The translations under genes were made by a program, and so were the position numbers. The notes beneath the pieces were generated by a model that saw only the letters and a list, made by a program, of their open reading frames with translations, was not told the DNA's origin and made no database searches. A stretch of DNA of 64,000 nt from the NCBI RefSeq assembly GCF_963973895.1, contig NZ_CAXBBF010000002.1; one strand, 5' to 3'. Positions 49,188 to 57,082 of this stretch are shown one piece after another. The stretch is from Porticoccus sp950063125. GTDB taxonomy: Bacteria; Pseudomonadota; Gammaproteobacteria; Pseudomonadales; Porticoccaceae. How positions within the stretch are numbered: position 1 is the first letter of the stretch; every line of letters begins with the position of its first letter.

Positions 49188-49589
49188 TCATGGCGACGCC
49201 ACAAAGGCCCCGCAAGCATCGCACCTGAAACCACGCCGGTAGAAAAACAGCGGAAACCCCAGCAACAGAAACACCAGAAACGCCGGTTTTTTGCCGCGGA
49301 TGTAGGGTGTCATTTTCTGACTGCCACAGGCCGGGCAGCGCGGCTCTTCCCGATCATTCTCATCGTCACTTTCGAGCAGGTCGGAGAAATCTTCCGCCAA
49401 TGCCTGGATCGCCTGCTCGGCAAATGGTTCCGGCACCTGCAGTTTCACCCCGCCTATGGCAGAGGAGTACAACCACTGCATATTGATGGTGTGCTCATCG
49501 GCGACAAAAGCGGGAATCTCCTTGGCATCCAGCTTCAGCTTGGCAATGTGCGCCTCATGGGGAAAGGAGAATGTGGCAACGGTGATCAT
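49188..49589 (-). CDS. DUF2007-type protein with zinc-ribbon and membrane helix
   Basis: 133 residues from the ATG at 49589. The N-terminal half (ITVATFSFPHEAHIAKLKLD, EIPAFVADE) is the GlnB-like fold called putative signal-transducing protein (DUF2007). The second half has a split zinc ribbon, CPACGSQK and CDACGAF, separated by one membrane helix (KPAFLVFLLLGFPLFFYRR). Function unknown. It is followed by no close partner; the next gene downstream on the same strand is across the mnmC stop. Confidence 0.8.
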   Translation of the reverse strand: MITVATFSFPHEAHIAKLKLDAKEIPAFVADEHTINMQWLYSSAIGGVKLQVPEPFAEQAIQALAEDFSDLLESDDENDREEPRCPACGSQKMTPYIRGKKPAFLVFLLLGFPLFFYRRGFRCDACGAFVASP

Positions 49590-49634
49590 AGGCGAATCCT
49601 TTTTAAGCCGCCGCAACCGGAAAATCCGGCTCAG

Positions 49635-50033
49635 CTATTTTTGGCTGCTGCGAGGAGTCGGAGGGAAAAGCCACCAGCTGCCCAACACCAGCAATCCGAA
49701 CAGGGAGTAAATCAGCAGAAAAACCCAGGGCGGGGCATCGTAATAAAGCAACTGCTGCAACCAGTGTTCAATAAAACTGCCACTGTAACTGGCATCCCCT
49801 GCCCTAGCCCGCAACCACTGTTCAAGGGTTGTCAACGGGCAGACCCACCCGAGCCAGGTTTCAACCACCACCGCGGCGATCGCACCAAGATGCGCCAGCC
49901 GAAACCACCATCGGTTCACCCATCGCCAGTGGCACAGGTTGCCCAGTACAATCAGTACCAATCCACCCACTACAAACAGCACAAACCCCACGTGAAGTAC
50001 CAGTATCAGATCTGCTGCTCGCTGGTAGAACAT
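49635..50033 (-). CDS. DUF2784 family membrane protein
   Basis: 132 residues with four membrane helices. ADLILVLHVGFVLFVVGGL at the start, then VVETWLGWVCPLTTLEQWLR and SGSFIEHWLQQLLYYDAPPW are diagnostic of DUF2784, a family of unknown function. Its start lies two bases after the stop of the hydrolase gene upstream, so the two are co-transcribed. Confidence 0.88.
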   Translation of the reverse strand: MFYQRAADLILVLHVGFVLFVVGGLVLIVLGNLCHWRWVNRWWFRLAHLGAIAAVVVETWLGWVCPLTTLEQWLRARAGDASYSGSFIEHWLQQLLYYDAPPWVFLLIYSLFGLLVLGSWWLFPPTPRSSQK

Positions 50034-50035
50034 GC

Positions 50036-51667
50036 TCAGCTCTCAGTGTCGAAATATTCCCGAAGCCGCTGCAACTCATTTTCACTCCATTGCGGCGGCT
50101 CGGTCAGTGCCCGCCAGGCATCTATGTAGTGTCCTGCAGCAAAAATATGGCCGTATCCGGGAGGAGCTGAACCAGCCACCACATCCGCTATCAATTGTAG
50201 CCCTGTAACAATCGGAAACCACTGAAGATCGGGGGATACATCCGGACCACGGGGTTCGCGCATCCACTGTGGCTCACGAAAGAATGCCTGCGGTTCAAAA
50301 AAAGTGACCGGGTCACTGGCGTATTGCAGGTAGGCAATACGGAAATCACCCCACTCCTGATCGAGCGCGTCCAGCTTTGTTTCCTGGTTTGCAAAGCGCA
50401 CCACTGAGCCATTGCGAAACACAGGAAGCCTCGCCGGTGAATCAGGCTGACGTCGTTCAGTCACCTTGCGCCAGGTATCACTGCGAAACGGAGGCCCGCA
50501 CCACAAGGCCCCCTGGAAAGGATCATCGATAATATCGTAAAGGTCGAAAGAGCGATCAGAGTTCAGAGCGCCCAGGCTAACACCATACAGGTAAAGTGCC
50601 GGACGGCTTTCTTTTGGCAGTGCGGTCCAGTAAGCGTAGACAACTTCGAATAGTGACCGCGCCGTTTCACTGCCGTACTCACCTTCAAGCAACAACGACA
50701 GGATACTTGGCAAGTAGGAATACTGCACTGCTACGCTGGCAATATCACCCCGATGCAGGTATTCAACTGTATCCATTCCGGCCGGATCCACCCAGCCAGT
50801 TCCAGTGGGGGTAATCAGCAGCAATACCGAGCGATCGAAAGCGCCTACCCTTTTCAGCTCCTCCAGCGCAAGTGCAGCCCGATCCTCCGGGGTATCAGCA
50901 GAATTAATGCCGATATAGACCCTCAAGGGTTCCTTTACTGGTGCACTGTCAAAATAATCGGCCAAATCTGCGGCTGTTGGCCCCGATGAAATAAATCGTC
51001 GGCCCTGTCGCCCGAGTGCGCTCCAGTTCGCCAGTGATTCGGTGCTTCCGGTCTTGGTCGGGGCGATCGGTTTTTCGACTTCCGCTTCCATCAATGCATC
51101 GACCTGCTGATATGACCGGTCAGCAGCCCTCAGGGCAAACTCGAAAAAAATACCATCAATCACCGACCAGAACAGAAAAAATGCCACCAGCAGCCCGACA
51201 ACATTTGATACCGGCCGTGAAATGAAACGCTGCAGTTTCCCTGAGAGAAGCAGAATCGTTCGCCGGAACAACTTGGACAGCAGCAACACCGCCGCAAACA
51301 ATAACAACGCAACACCGCCAACTACAAGGGGCTGCAGCCCGTCGGTCTCTTCCATACCCATAAGCCCGCGAACGGTATTCTGCCAGGTGCTGGCCTGCCA
51401 GAGGAAGGCAACAGCAATGATCACACAAACAAAGGCTGCTGCCAGCTGGACACCCCATTTTACGTGTGATCTCGGTATCGGCAGTTCAAGGTATCTCCAG
51501 AGCCATCTACCGAAAACCCCAAGGCCATAACCCGCAGCCAGAGAAAGACCAGAGATCACCCCCTGTACCACATCTGAACGCGGTAGCAGCATCGGTGTCA
51601 GTGAGAGGGCAAAGAAAAAAGTGCCTGCCAACACCCCCGCCGTACAAAAATATCGACTCAATTGCAT
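50036..51667 (-). CDS. Membrane alpha/beta-hydrolase family protein (Abhydrolase_9 type)
   Basis: 543 residues. The N-terminal ~200 residues hold about four to five membrane helices. The rest is a hydrolase domain with the nucleophile elbow YLYGVSLGALNS, preceded by YVYIG-like strands (PLRVYIGINSADTPEDRAAL), and with WQGA/PPFR features (DPFQGALWCGPPFR). Such proteins were once called DUF2319. Substrate unknown, possibly a lipid. It is the first gene of a pair with the DUF2784 gene. Confidence 0.82.
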   Translation of the reverse strand: MQLSRYFCTAGVLAGTFFFALSLTPMLLPRSDVVQGVISGLSLAAGYGLGVFGRWLWRYLELPIPRSHVKWGVQLAAAFVCVIIAVAFLWQASTWQNTVRGLMGMEETDGLQPLVVGGVALLLFAAVLLLSKLFRRTILLLSGKLQRFISRPVSNVVGLLVAFFLFWSVIDGIFFEFALRAADRSYQQVDALMEAEVEKPIAPTKTGSTESLANWSALGRQGRRFISSGPTAADLADYFDSAPVKEPLRVYIGINSADTPEDRAALALEELKRVGAFDRSVLLLITPTGTGWVDPAGMDTVEYLHRGDIASVAVQYSYLPSILSLLLEGEYGSETARSLFEVVYAYWTALPKESRPALYLYGVSLGALNSDRSFDLYDIIDDPFQGALWCGPPFRSDTWRKVTERRQPDSPARLPVFRNGSVVRFANQETKLDALDQEWGDFRIAYLQYASDPVTFFEPQAFFREPQWMREPRGPDVSPDLQWFPIVTGLQLIADVVAGSAPPGYGHIFAAGHYIDAWRALTEPPQWSENELQRLREYFDTES

Positions 51668-51792
51668 GAACTTTCACCTGGGCTTCGCATCTTTTACCGA
51701 CAGGCTATCATCTGGCCTTGGGTATCTATATGGTAAAAACTGGCAGCGCTGGTCGCGCTAGTAGCGTCATCATCCCGAAGAACTGAATCGGG

Positions 51793-52449
51793 TTAACCGA
51801 GCAAGATGATATTGACTTTGCCGACCGGCAGACACCGATAGCCCGCCGAGCGCGTCACGGGAATGGTTGCCACAGCATAGCCCACCATGATGGTCTGATT
51901 TTCTGTCACGGCATCGATCGATAATTGCCGCGACAGCATCTCATCGGAAGTATGGACAATCAGATAACTCGCTGCCGCAGGTACCGTTTGTGCTGCTGTC
52001 CAGTAGCCGGTCCTGGATTTATCAGCCGAGACCCAGCGGATTGTCAGATCTCCGCTTGCAATCGGTTCGTACTGGCTGTTCAGGTAGGTCACTACCGGGC
52101 AAAAGGTCCCGCTATTGAGTGTATTGAACCGATCCGGCATGAACATCAATAGCAGATCGCTGCCCGGCTGACCGGGACCGAGGGCATAGGCCGAAAAATA
52201 GCTCTTGCCCGTACTGAACGGGTATACCGGTGAACGATCATTCAGCTCGATCCCGACCGGGATATCCGAGGGATTGATCGAAGGGATGGTGGCAAAGGAC
52301 ATCGCCGCAAAGTCATCGCAGCAGACCTCCGCCGTGCGCAGGGCGTTCCGGGTTTCCGAAACGGTGGTGCAGGCCTGCAAAAGCATCGGCAACACCAGCA
52401 GGGCCAACCACGGGCATCCCCCCCGAACCGGGTTAGCGTTATCCATCAT
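51793..52449 (-). CDS. Lipoprotein resembling the MalM family
   Basis: 218 residues. The signal peptide ends in LLQACTT (lipobox LQAC, lipidated Cys27). The mature part begins with AEVCCDDFAAMSF, like the double-Cys start of MalM-family proteins, and contains DRSPVYPFSTGKSYFSAYAL, which fits the same family. MalM proteins are periplasmic and poorly understood. No maltose genes are nearby. It may be co-transcribed with the DUF502 gene upstream, 76 bp away. Confidence 0.5.
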   Translation of the reverse strand: MMDNANPVRGGCPWLALLVLPMLLQACTTVSETRNALRTAEVCCDDFAAMSFATIPSINPSDIPVGIELNDRSPVYPFSTGKSYFSAYALGPGQPGSDLLLMFMPDRFNTLNSGTFCPVVTYLNSQYEPIASGDLTIRWVSADKSRTGYWTAAQTVPAAASYLIVHTSDEMLSRQLSIDAVTENQTIMVGYAVATIPVTRSAGYRCLPVGKVNIILLG

Positions 52450-52525
52450 TATCCCGTCTCACCATCTGTTGCCATATCATGGACTCCGATTACTCGCAGC
52501 ATCAATCACGCCCTGAAGCTGTCTT

Positions 52526-53176
52526 TTACTCCTCATAATCCCGGGCTTTTCCCATCGTTTCCCTCGCATTTCTGGCCAGCATCTCAGCGGAACCCGACCC
52601 ACAGGCGATAATGGTGCGCATGGCCTCCTCCACGGAAACATGCGCCAGTATCTGCACACAATCAGCGGGCAGGTGGTAGGTCATCCCGGACGTGGGAATT
52701 GGTGCAGTGGGCACAAATACCGTATAGGCACCATCCCCGTGACGGCTGGTCACAATCGCCGTCACCGTGACCGGTGAATCTGCGCCGTAGATCTTTGCCA
52801 GCGCGGTCTGACCGCTAAGCAGGGTGGTTTCACCACTACCGCCAAGCAACTGCGTCACGATCGCCCGGATAGTGCGATAACCCGGGGCCAGCCGGGTCAG
52901 CCAGATCTCCATATGGCCGTGCATCCAGTTACCCAGACGGGTTCTGATCAACAGCCCGACCGCGAAACAACTGCCCAAGATCAACAGCAACACCACCAGC
53001 AAGGCCAGAAATTCGCTGATCGTGGCCTGCTCGCGCAACAGCCCGGTGAGGGGGCTGATCAGACCTGCCACCAGATCGAACAGCCACAGGAAAATCATTG
53101 CCAGCAGCGCAATGGGCAATACGACGGTCAGCCCACCGAGAAGCGTCAGGCAAAGAAACGAACGAAAACGCGTCAT
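52526..53176 (-). CDS. DUF502 family inner-membrane protein
   Basis: 216 residues. Two membrane helices (about 8-35 and 55-80) followed by a soluble domain with the family features GYRTIRAIVTQLLGG and YTVFVPTAPIPTSGMTYHLP. Function unknown. Transcribed divergently from the DUF2892 gene. Confidence 0.88.
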   Translation of the reverse strand: MTRFRSFLCLTLLGGLTVVLPIALLAMIFLWLFDLVAGLISPLTGLLREQATISEFLALLVVLLLILGSCFAVGLLIRTRLGNWMHGHMEIWLTRLAPGYRTIRAIVTQLLGGSGETTLLSGQTALAKIYGADSPVTVTAIVTSRHGDGAYTVFVPTAPIPTSGMTYHLPADCVQILAHVSVEEAMRTIIACGSGSAEMLARNARETMGKARDYEE

Positions 53177-53313
53177 GGTCTATCCTTTAATAACACAACA
53201 GACACGAGGGTTCGGCCTGGCATGAGAATACCTGCCCTCTGATTGATCACCATCAAATCAGAATTGTCCGGTGACATCCATACTCAATACAACACAACTT
53301 CGGGAGCATTATT

Positions 53314-53514
53314 ATGAAAGTTAATCTGGGTACCGTTGATCGCCTGCTGCGGCTTGTGGTGGGGCTGGTGTTAATCGCCCTGGTATTTGTTGGACCGCAA
53401 ACGGCCTGGGGCTGGATAGGTGTGGTTCCACTTGTCACGGCACTGGCTGGCAATTGTCCGGTCTACAGCCTATTGGGCTTTAATACCTGCTCGACAAAGA
53501 AATCAATTGACTGA
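53314..53514 (+). CDS. DUF2892 (YgaP-like) small inner-membrane protein
   Basis: 66 residues. VNLGTVDRLLRLVVGLVLIA and GVVPLVTALAGNCPVYSLLG match the two-helix YgaP-type module, with the conserved N-C-P in the second helix. In some proteins this module is joined to a rhodanese domain; here it is free-standing. Its role is unknown. A terminator follows. Confidence 0.88.
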   Translation: MKVNLGTVDRLLRLVVGLVLIALVFVGPQTAWGWIGVVPLVTALAGNCPVYSLLGFNTCSTKKSID

Positions 53515-53528
53515 TTGACGCCCCCACC

Positions 53529-53552
53529 AACCCGGGTTCTCCCGGGTTTTCG
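53529..53552 (+). terminator. Terminator after the DUF2892 gene
   Basis: AACCCGGG TTCT CCCGGGTT followed by TT and a short T-rich tail; a modest T-run but a strong stem. Confidence 0.7.
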
Positions 53553-53655
53553 GGTTGCTGAGCCAATTTTATTTACCCAGCCATCCCTAACCACGAACGC
53601 CGAAAACACCCCTGTTTACCACTCCTCTTAAACCCCCGGATTTTCTTGCAAAACT

Positions 53656-53674
53656 ATTATTGATAATCGTTATC
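53656..53674. promoter_or_regulatory. Fur box upstream of the TonB-dependent receptor
   Basis: ATTATTGATAATCGTTATC agrees with the 19-base Fur consensus at 15 positions and has the two inverted arms GATAA and TTATC. It lies 70-90 bases before the receptor start, so iron repression of that gene is likely. Confidence 0.85.
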
Positions 53675-53744
53675 ATTTAGATTAGCATTATCAAACTTCA
53701 TAACAAGCACACATGAATAACTGAAAAATTTCCGGGGATTATCC

Positions 53745-55895
53745 ATGGCCAACAAACTAACGCTCTCCATCTTCGCCACTTCACTGACCCTGCCCATGCT
53801 GGCGATGGCAGCAGACGAGACTAGAACCGACATTGAAACCATCTCGATTATCGGCTCCAGGGAAGACGTCCAGGAACTCGCCGGCTCCGGTGCCCTGATC
53901 GATCAGGAGCAGATTGCTATCGAAGCGCCCACCGACATCAACCAACTGTTGAAAACAGTTCCCGGCATCTATATCCGTGAAGAGGATGGTTTCGGTCTGC
54001 GGCCGAATATCGGCATCCGCGGCGCCACCTCGGAGCGCTCCTCAAAAATCACGCTACTGGAAGACGGTATCATGATCGCGCCCGCACCCTATGCAGGACC
54101 GGCCGCCTACTACTTCCCCACCACCATGCGTATGGATTCCATTGAAGTACTGAAAGGCGCTCCCCTGTTGCGCTATGGCCCGCAGACTACCGGCGGCATC
54201 GTCAACTTGAGGTCCACACCGATCCCCGATGAGAATAGCGGCAAGTTGCGGCTGGCTGCCGGTGAAGACGGCATGCGGGACCTGCACCTGAACTATGGCG
54301 GCAGGTTTGGCGGCGGTGCGCTGGGGAACTTCGGTTGGCTGCTGGAAACCGTACAGCGCGACGCTGACGGCTTCAAAAAAATTGACCGCAGCGGTCGCGA
54401 TACCGGTTATGACATCGAAGACTACATGGGTAAATTATTGTGGGAAATCGAAGGGCAGAGCCTGCTGTTAAAAGCACAGTATTCCGAGGAAGTATCCGAT
54501 GAAACCTACCTCGGACTCACCGACGCCGATTTCAGGGACAACCCGAAACGTCGTTACGGACTGTCCCTGCCGGATGAAATGAGTCTGCGTCACAAGGGCT
54601 ACAGTGCCATCTACAACCTGGATCTGACCGACAGCGTGCGGATGACGGCCACCGGTTACTACAATGAGTTTTCCCGCAACTGGTTCAAGTTGAGTGGTGG
54701 CAGCGCCCTGATCAACGCGGCCAACGGGGGCGATGCCAACGCCCAGGCAATCCTGGACGGTACCGCCGATATGACGGGCCTGACCTACAAAAACAATGAT
54801 CGCGAATACGAATCCTACGGCCTGGAACTGAATTTTGCCGTGGACCTGGGTGTACACCAACTCAACATCGGTGGTCGCGCCCACGAAGATGAGGTGGATC
54901 GACTGCAACCGGTGGATGTCTACGACCAGGTGGATGGCAAGCTGGTCTATGTGAGCACCAACCCGATCTCCAGTGGCGACAATCGCGTGGAAGATGCCGA
55001 AGCCATTTCATTCTGGCTGACAGACAACTGGCAGGTTACCGACGCACTGGCGCTGAATTTATTCCTTCGCTACGAGAAAGTGCATTCGTCGGAGGAGCGC
55101 TATACCGACGAATCCCGCAATACTATCAGCAGTAAAAAGTCCAACCGTTCAGAAGAGCTCCTGCCGGGGGTTTCCTTTACCTATGACCTGAACGATCAAT
55201 GGCAGGTACTGGCCGGGGTACACCGTGGCTTTTCACCCCTGGGTGGCGGTGCCTCGGAACGCGAGGATCCGGAAACCAGCATCAACTATGAAGCCGGGGT
55301 CCGTTTCAACGAAAACAGCTTCTTTGCCGAAATGATCGGTTTCTATAGCGACTTCGACAACAAAACCGAAAACTGTTCAGTTGCCAACCCCTGCAGCAAT
55401 GGCGATACCAGTGGCAGCTTTACCACTGGAGAAGCGGTTATCCAGGGCATTGAGCTGACTGCGGGCAACCGTTTCCAGGCCGGCGACTTTATGATTCCGG
55501 TAGACCTCTCCTACACCTATACCAAGGCTGAAATCAGTGAAGATGAAGGGGCTCTCGGTTTTGAAAAAGGTGACCGACTGGCAGACATACCCAAAAATAC
55601 CTTCAGTCTCCGCGCCGGGCTTGAAACCCCGATGGGCTGGAATAATTACATGGTTGCCAAATACACCGACAGATTATGCAGCAATATCGGTTGCGACAAT
55701 GGCTCAAGGCTCGGCAGAACCGACAGCCTGTTTGTAGTGGACCTGATCAGCCGTTACAGCGTCAATCCGGACACCGTGGTCTACGCCAAAGTGGACAATC
55801 TGTTTGACCGGGATGAGATTGTTTCCCGCCTGCCCGATGGCGCACGCCCCAATAAACCGCGCACTGCCTCCGTCGGTATTGAATACGCATTCTGA
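53745..55895 (+). CDS. TonB-dependent outer-membrane receptor (FecA-like)
   Basis: 716 residues. Signal peptide to about residue 22 (MLAMA), a likely TonB box IETISIIG, the plug domain (~40-165: LLKTVPGIYIREEDGFGLR, IGIRGATSERSSKI, IEVLKGAPLLRYGPQTTGG), then a 22-strand barrel ending in IEYAF. The plug sequence resembles ferric-citrate-type receptors, but the N-terminal signalling domain used with FecIR is missing. The Fur box upstream supports a ferric chelate as substrate; which one is unknown. Confidence 0.9.
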   Translation: MANKLTLSIFATSLTLPMLAMAADETRTDIETISIIGSREDVQELAGSGALIDQEQIAIEAPTDINQLLKTVPGIYIREEDGFGLRPNIGIRGATSERSSKITLLEDGIMIAPAPYAGPAAYYFPTTMRMDSIEVLKGAPLLRYGPQTTGGIVNLRSTPIPDENSGKLRLAAGEDGMRDLHLNYGGRFGGGALGNFGWLLETVQRDADGFKKIDRSGRDTGYDIEDYMGKLLWEIEGQSLLLKAQYSEEVSDETYLGLTDADFRDNPKRRYGLSLPDEMSLRHKGYSAIYNLDLTDSVRMTATGYYNEFSRNWFKLSGGSALINAANGGDANAQAILDGTADMTGLTYKNNDREYESYGLELNFAVDLGVHQLNIGGRAHEDEVDRLQPVDVYDQVDGKLVYVSTNPISSGDNRVEDAEAISFWLTDNWQVTDALALNLFLRYEKVHSSEERYTDESRNTISSKKSNRSEELLPGVSFTYDLNDQWQVLAGVHRGFSPLGGGASEREDPETSINYEAGVRFNENSFFAEMIGFYSDFDNKTENCSVANPCSNGDTSGSFTTGEAVIQGIELTAGNRFQAGDFMIPVDLSYTYTKAEISEDEGALGFEKGDRLADIPKNTFSLRAGLETPMGWNNYMVAKYTDRLCSNIGCDNGSRLGRTDSLFVVDLISRYSVNPDTVVYAKVDNLFDRDEIVSRLPDGARPNKPRTASVGIEYAF

Positions 55896-55923
55896 TTGCC
55901 AATCCCACCTCCAGACCTTGATA

Positions 55924-55951
55924 CCTCCACCCCAGCGGTGGAGGTTTTTTT
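55924..55951 (+). terminator. Terminator after the TonB-dependent receptor
   Basis: CCTCCACC CCAGC GGTGGAGG followed by seven Ts. Confidence 0.92.
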
Positions 55952-56030
55952 ATATCATTGCAATAAACCCGCCATATTGTCAGGGCAACCGGGCTGGTAT
56001 GATGATGGACAGTTTCTCTGATCGGCTGTT

Positions 56031-56996
56031 ATGAACGAAACCGCTCCCCTCGCCCTGCTGGGCTTTGCGCTGTCAATTACCGGCCCGATTTTCCTGGTGG
56101 TCCTGCTGGGTCTGCTGCTGAAAAAAGTCGGCCTGATTCCCACCGCGTTTATCCAGCCGGCATCCGACCTGGTATTCAAGGTGGGGCTGCCGGTGATTCT
56201 GTTTCTCAGTATCTACCGGGCAGATATGGGAAGCGTTGCCATGGGTTTGCCCTTGCTGGTGGCGATCCCGCTGACGCTGTTGATATTCGCCCTGGCCTGG
56301 CCGATAGGCCGGGTATTCAACGGTGAAAACAAGGCCGATTGCGGCATCTTTGTACAGGGTGTTTTCCGGGGGAATCTGGCGGTAATCGGACTGGCATTTT
56401 GTGGCAATGCCTATGGGCAGGTTGGTCTGGCAACCGCCGCCTTGCCCATTGCCGTGCTGACCGTGCTATACAACGTTCTGGCAGTGGTGGCGCTCAACCC
56501 CATCCAGACCGGGGACGGTCAGTCTCCGATGAGGCGGATGCTGCGCAATACACTCACCAACCCGCTGCTGATCGGGATTGCGCTGGGCTTTCTGGTCAAA
56601 CTCAGTGGACTGCCATTACCCACTCTGCTGGAGGACACCGGCAATTACTTTGCCCAGATGACCCTGCCACTGGCACTGCTCTGTATCGGTGCTTCAATGA
56701 ACCTCGAAGCGCTGCAACACTCCGGTGCCAGCACACTGGCCGCAGCCCTATTGAAGCTGGTGATAACACCGCTGCTGATTGTCGGCACGGCCGCCTGGTT
56801 TGGTGTCAGCGGTATGGCGCTGGGAATCCTGTTTTTGCTGACATCAACACCTACAGCGGTGGCCAGCTTTATTCAGGTGAAGTCCATGGGGGGCAACGGC
56901 GAGCTAGCAGCCAATATGGTGGTGCTGTCGACCCTGCTGGGCATGCTGACTGTCACCGGCGGCTTGCTGACTCTTAAAGCACTGGCACTGGTCTGA
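56031..56996 (+). CDS. AEC family transporter (auxin-efflux-carrier type)
   Basis: 321 residues, ten membrane helices in two inverted halves. LLKKVGLIPTAFIQPASDLV and KVGLPVILFLSIYR at the first half, and NTLTNPLLIGIALGFLVKLS, LPLALLCIGASMNL and FLLTSTPTAVASFIQVKSMG in the second, are typical of the AEC family. Bacterial members carry carboxylates such as malate or malonate; the substrate here is unknown. Confidence 0.9.
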   Translation: MNETAPLALLGFALSITGPIFLVVLLGLLLKKVGLIPTAFIQPASDLVFKVGLPVILFLSIYRADMGSVAMGLPLLVAIPLTLLIFALAWPIGRVFNGENKADCGIFVQGVFRGNLAVIGLAFCGNAYGQVGLATAALPIAVLTVLYNVLAVVALNPIQTGDGQSPMRRMLRNTLTNPLLIGIALGFLVKLSGLPLPTLLEDTGNYFAQMTLPLALLCIGASMNLEALQHSGASTLAAALLKLVITPLLIVGTAAWFGVSGMALGILFLLTSTPTAVASFIQVKSMGGNGELAANMVVLSTLLGMLTVTGGLLTLKALALV

Positions 56997-57082
56997 CCCC
57001 ACCCCATATCCGGCGTGGCTAAGCACCGGACCCACAGGTAGAATGCCTCTTTGCCCGAACACCCGATAACCGAGGTCCGAAT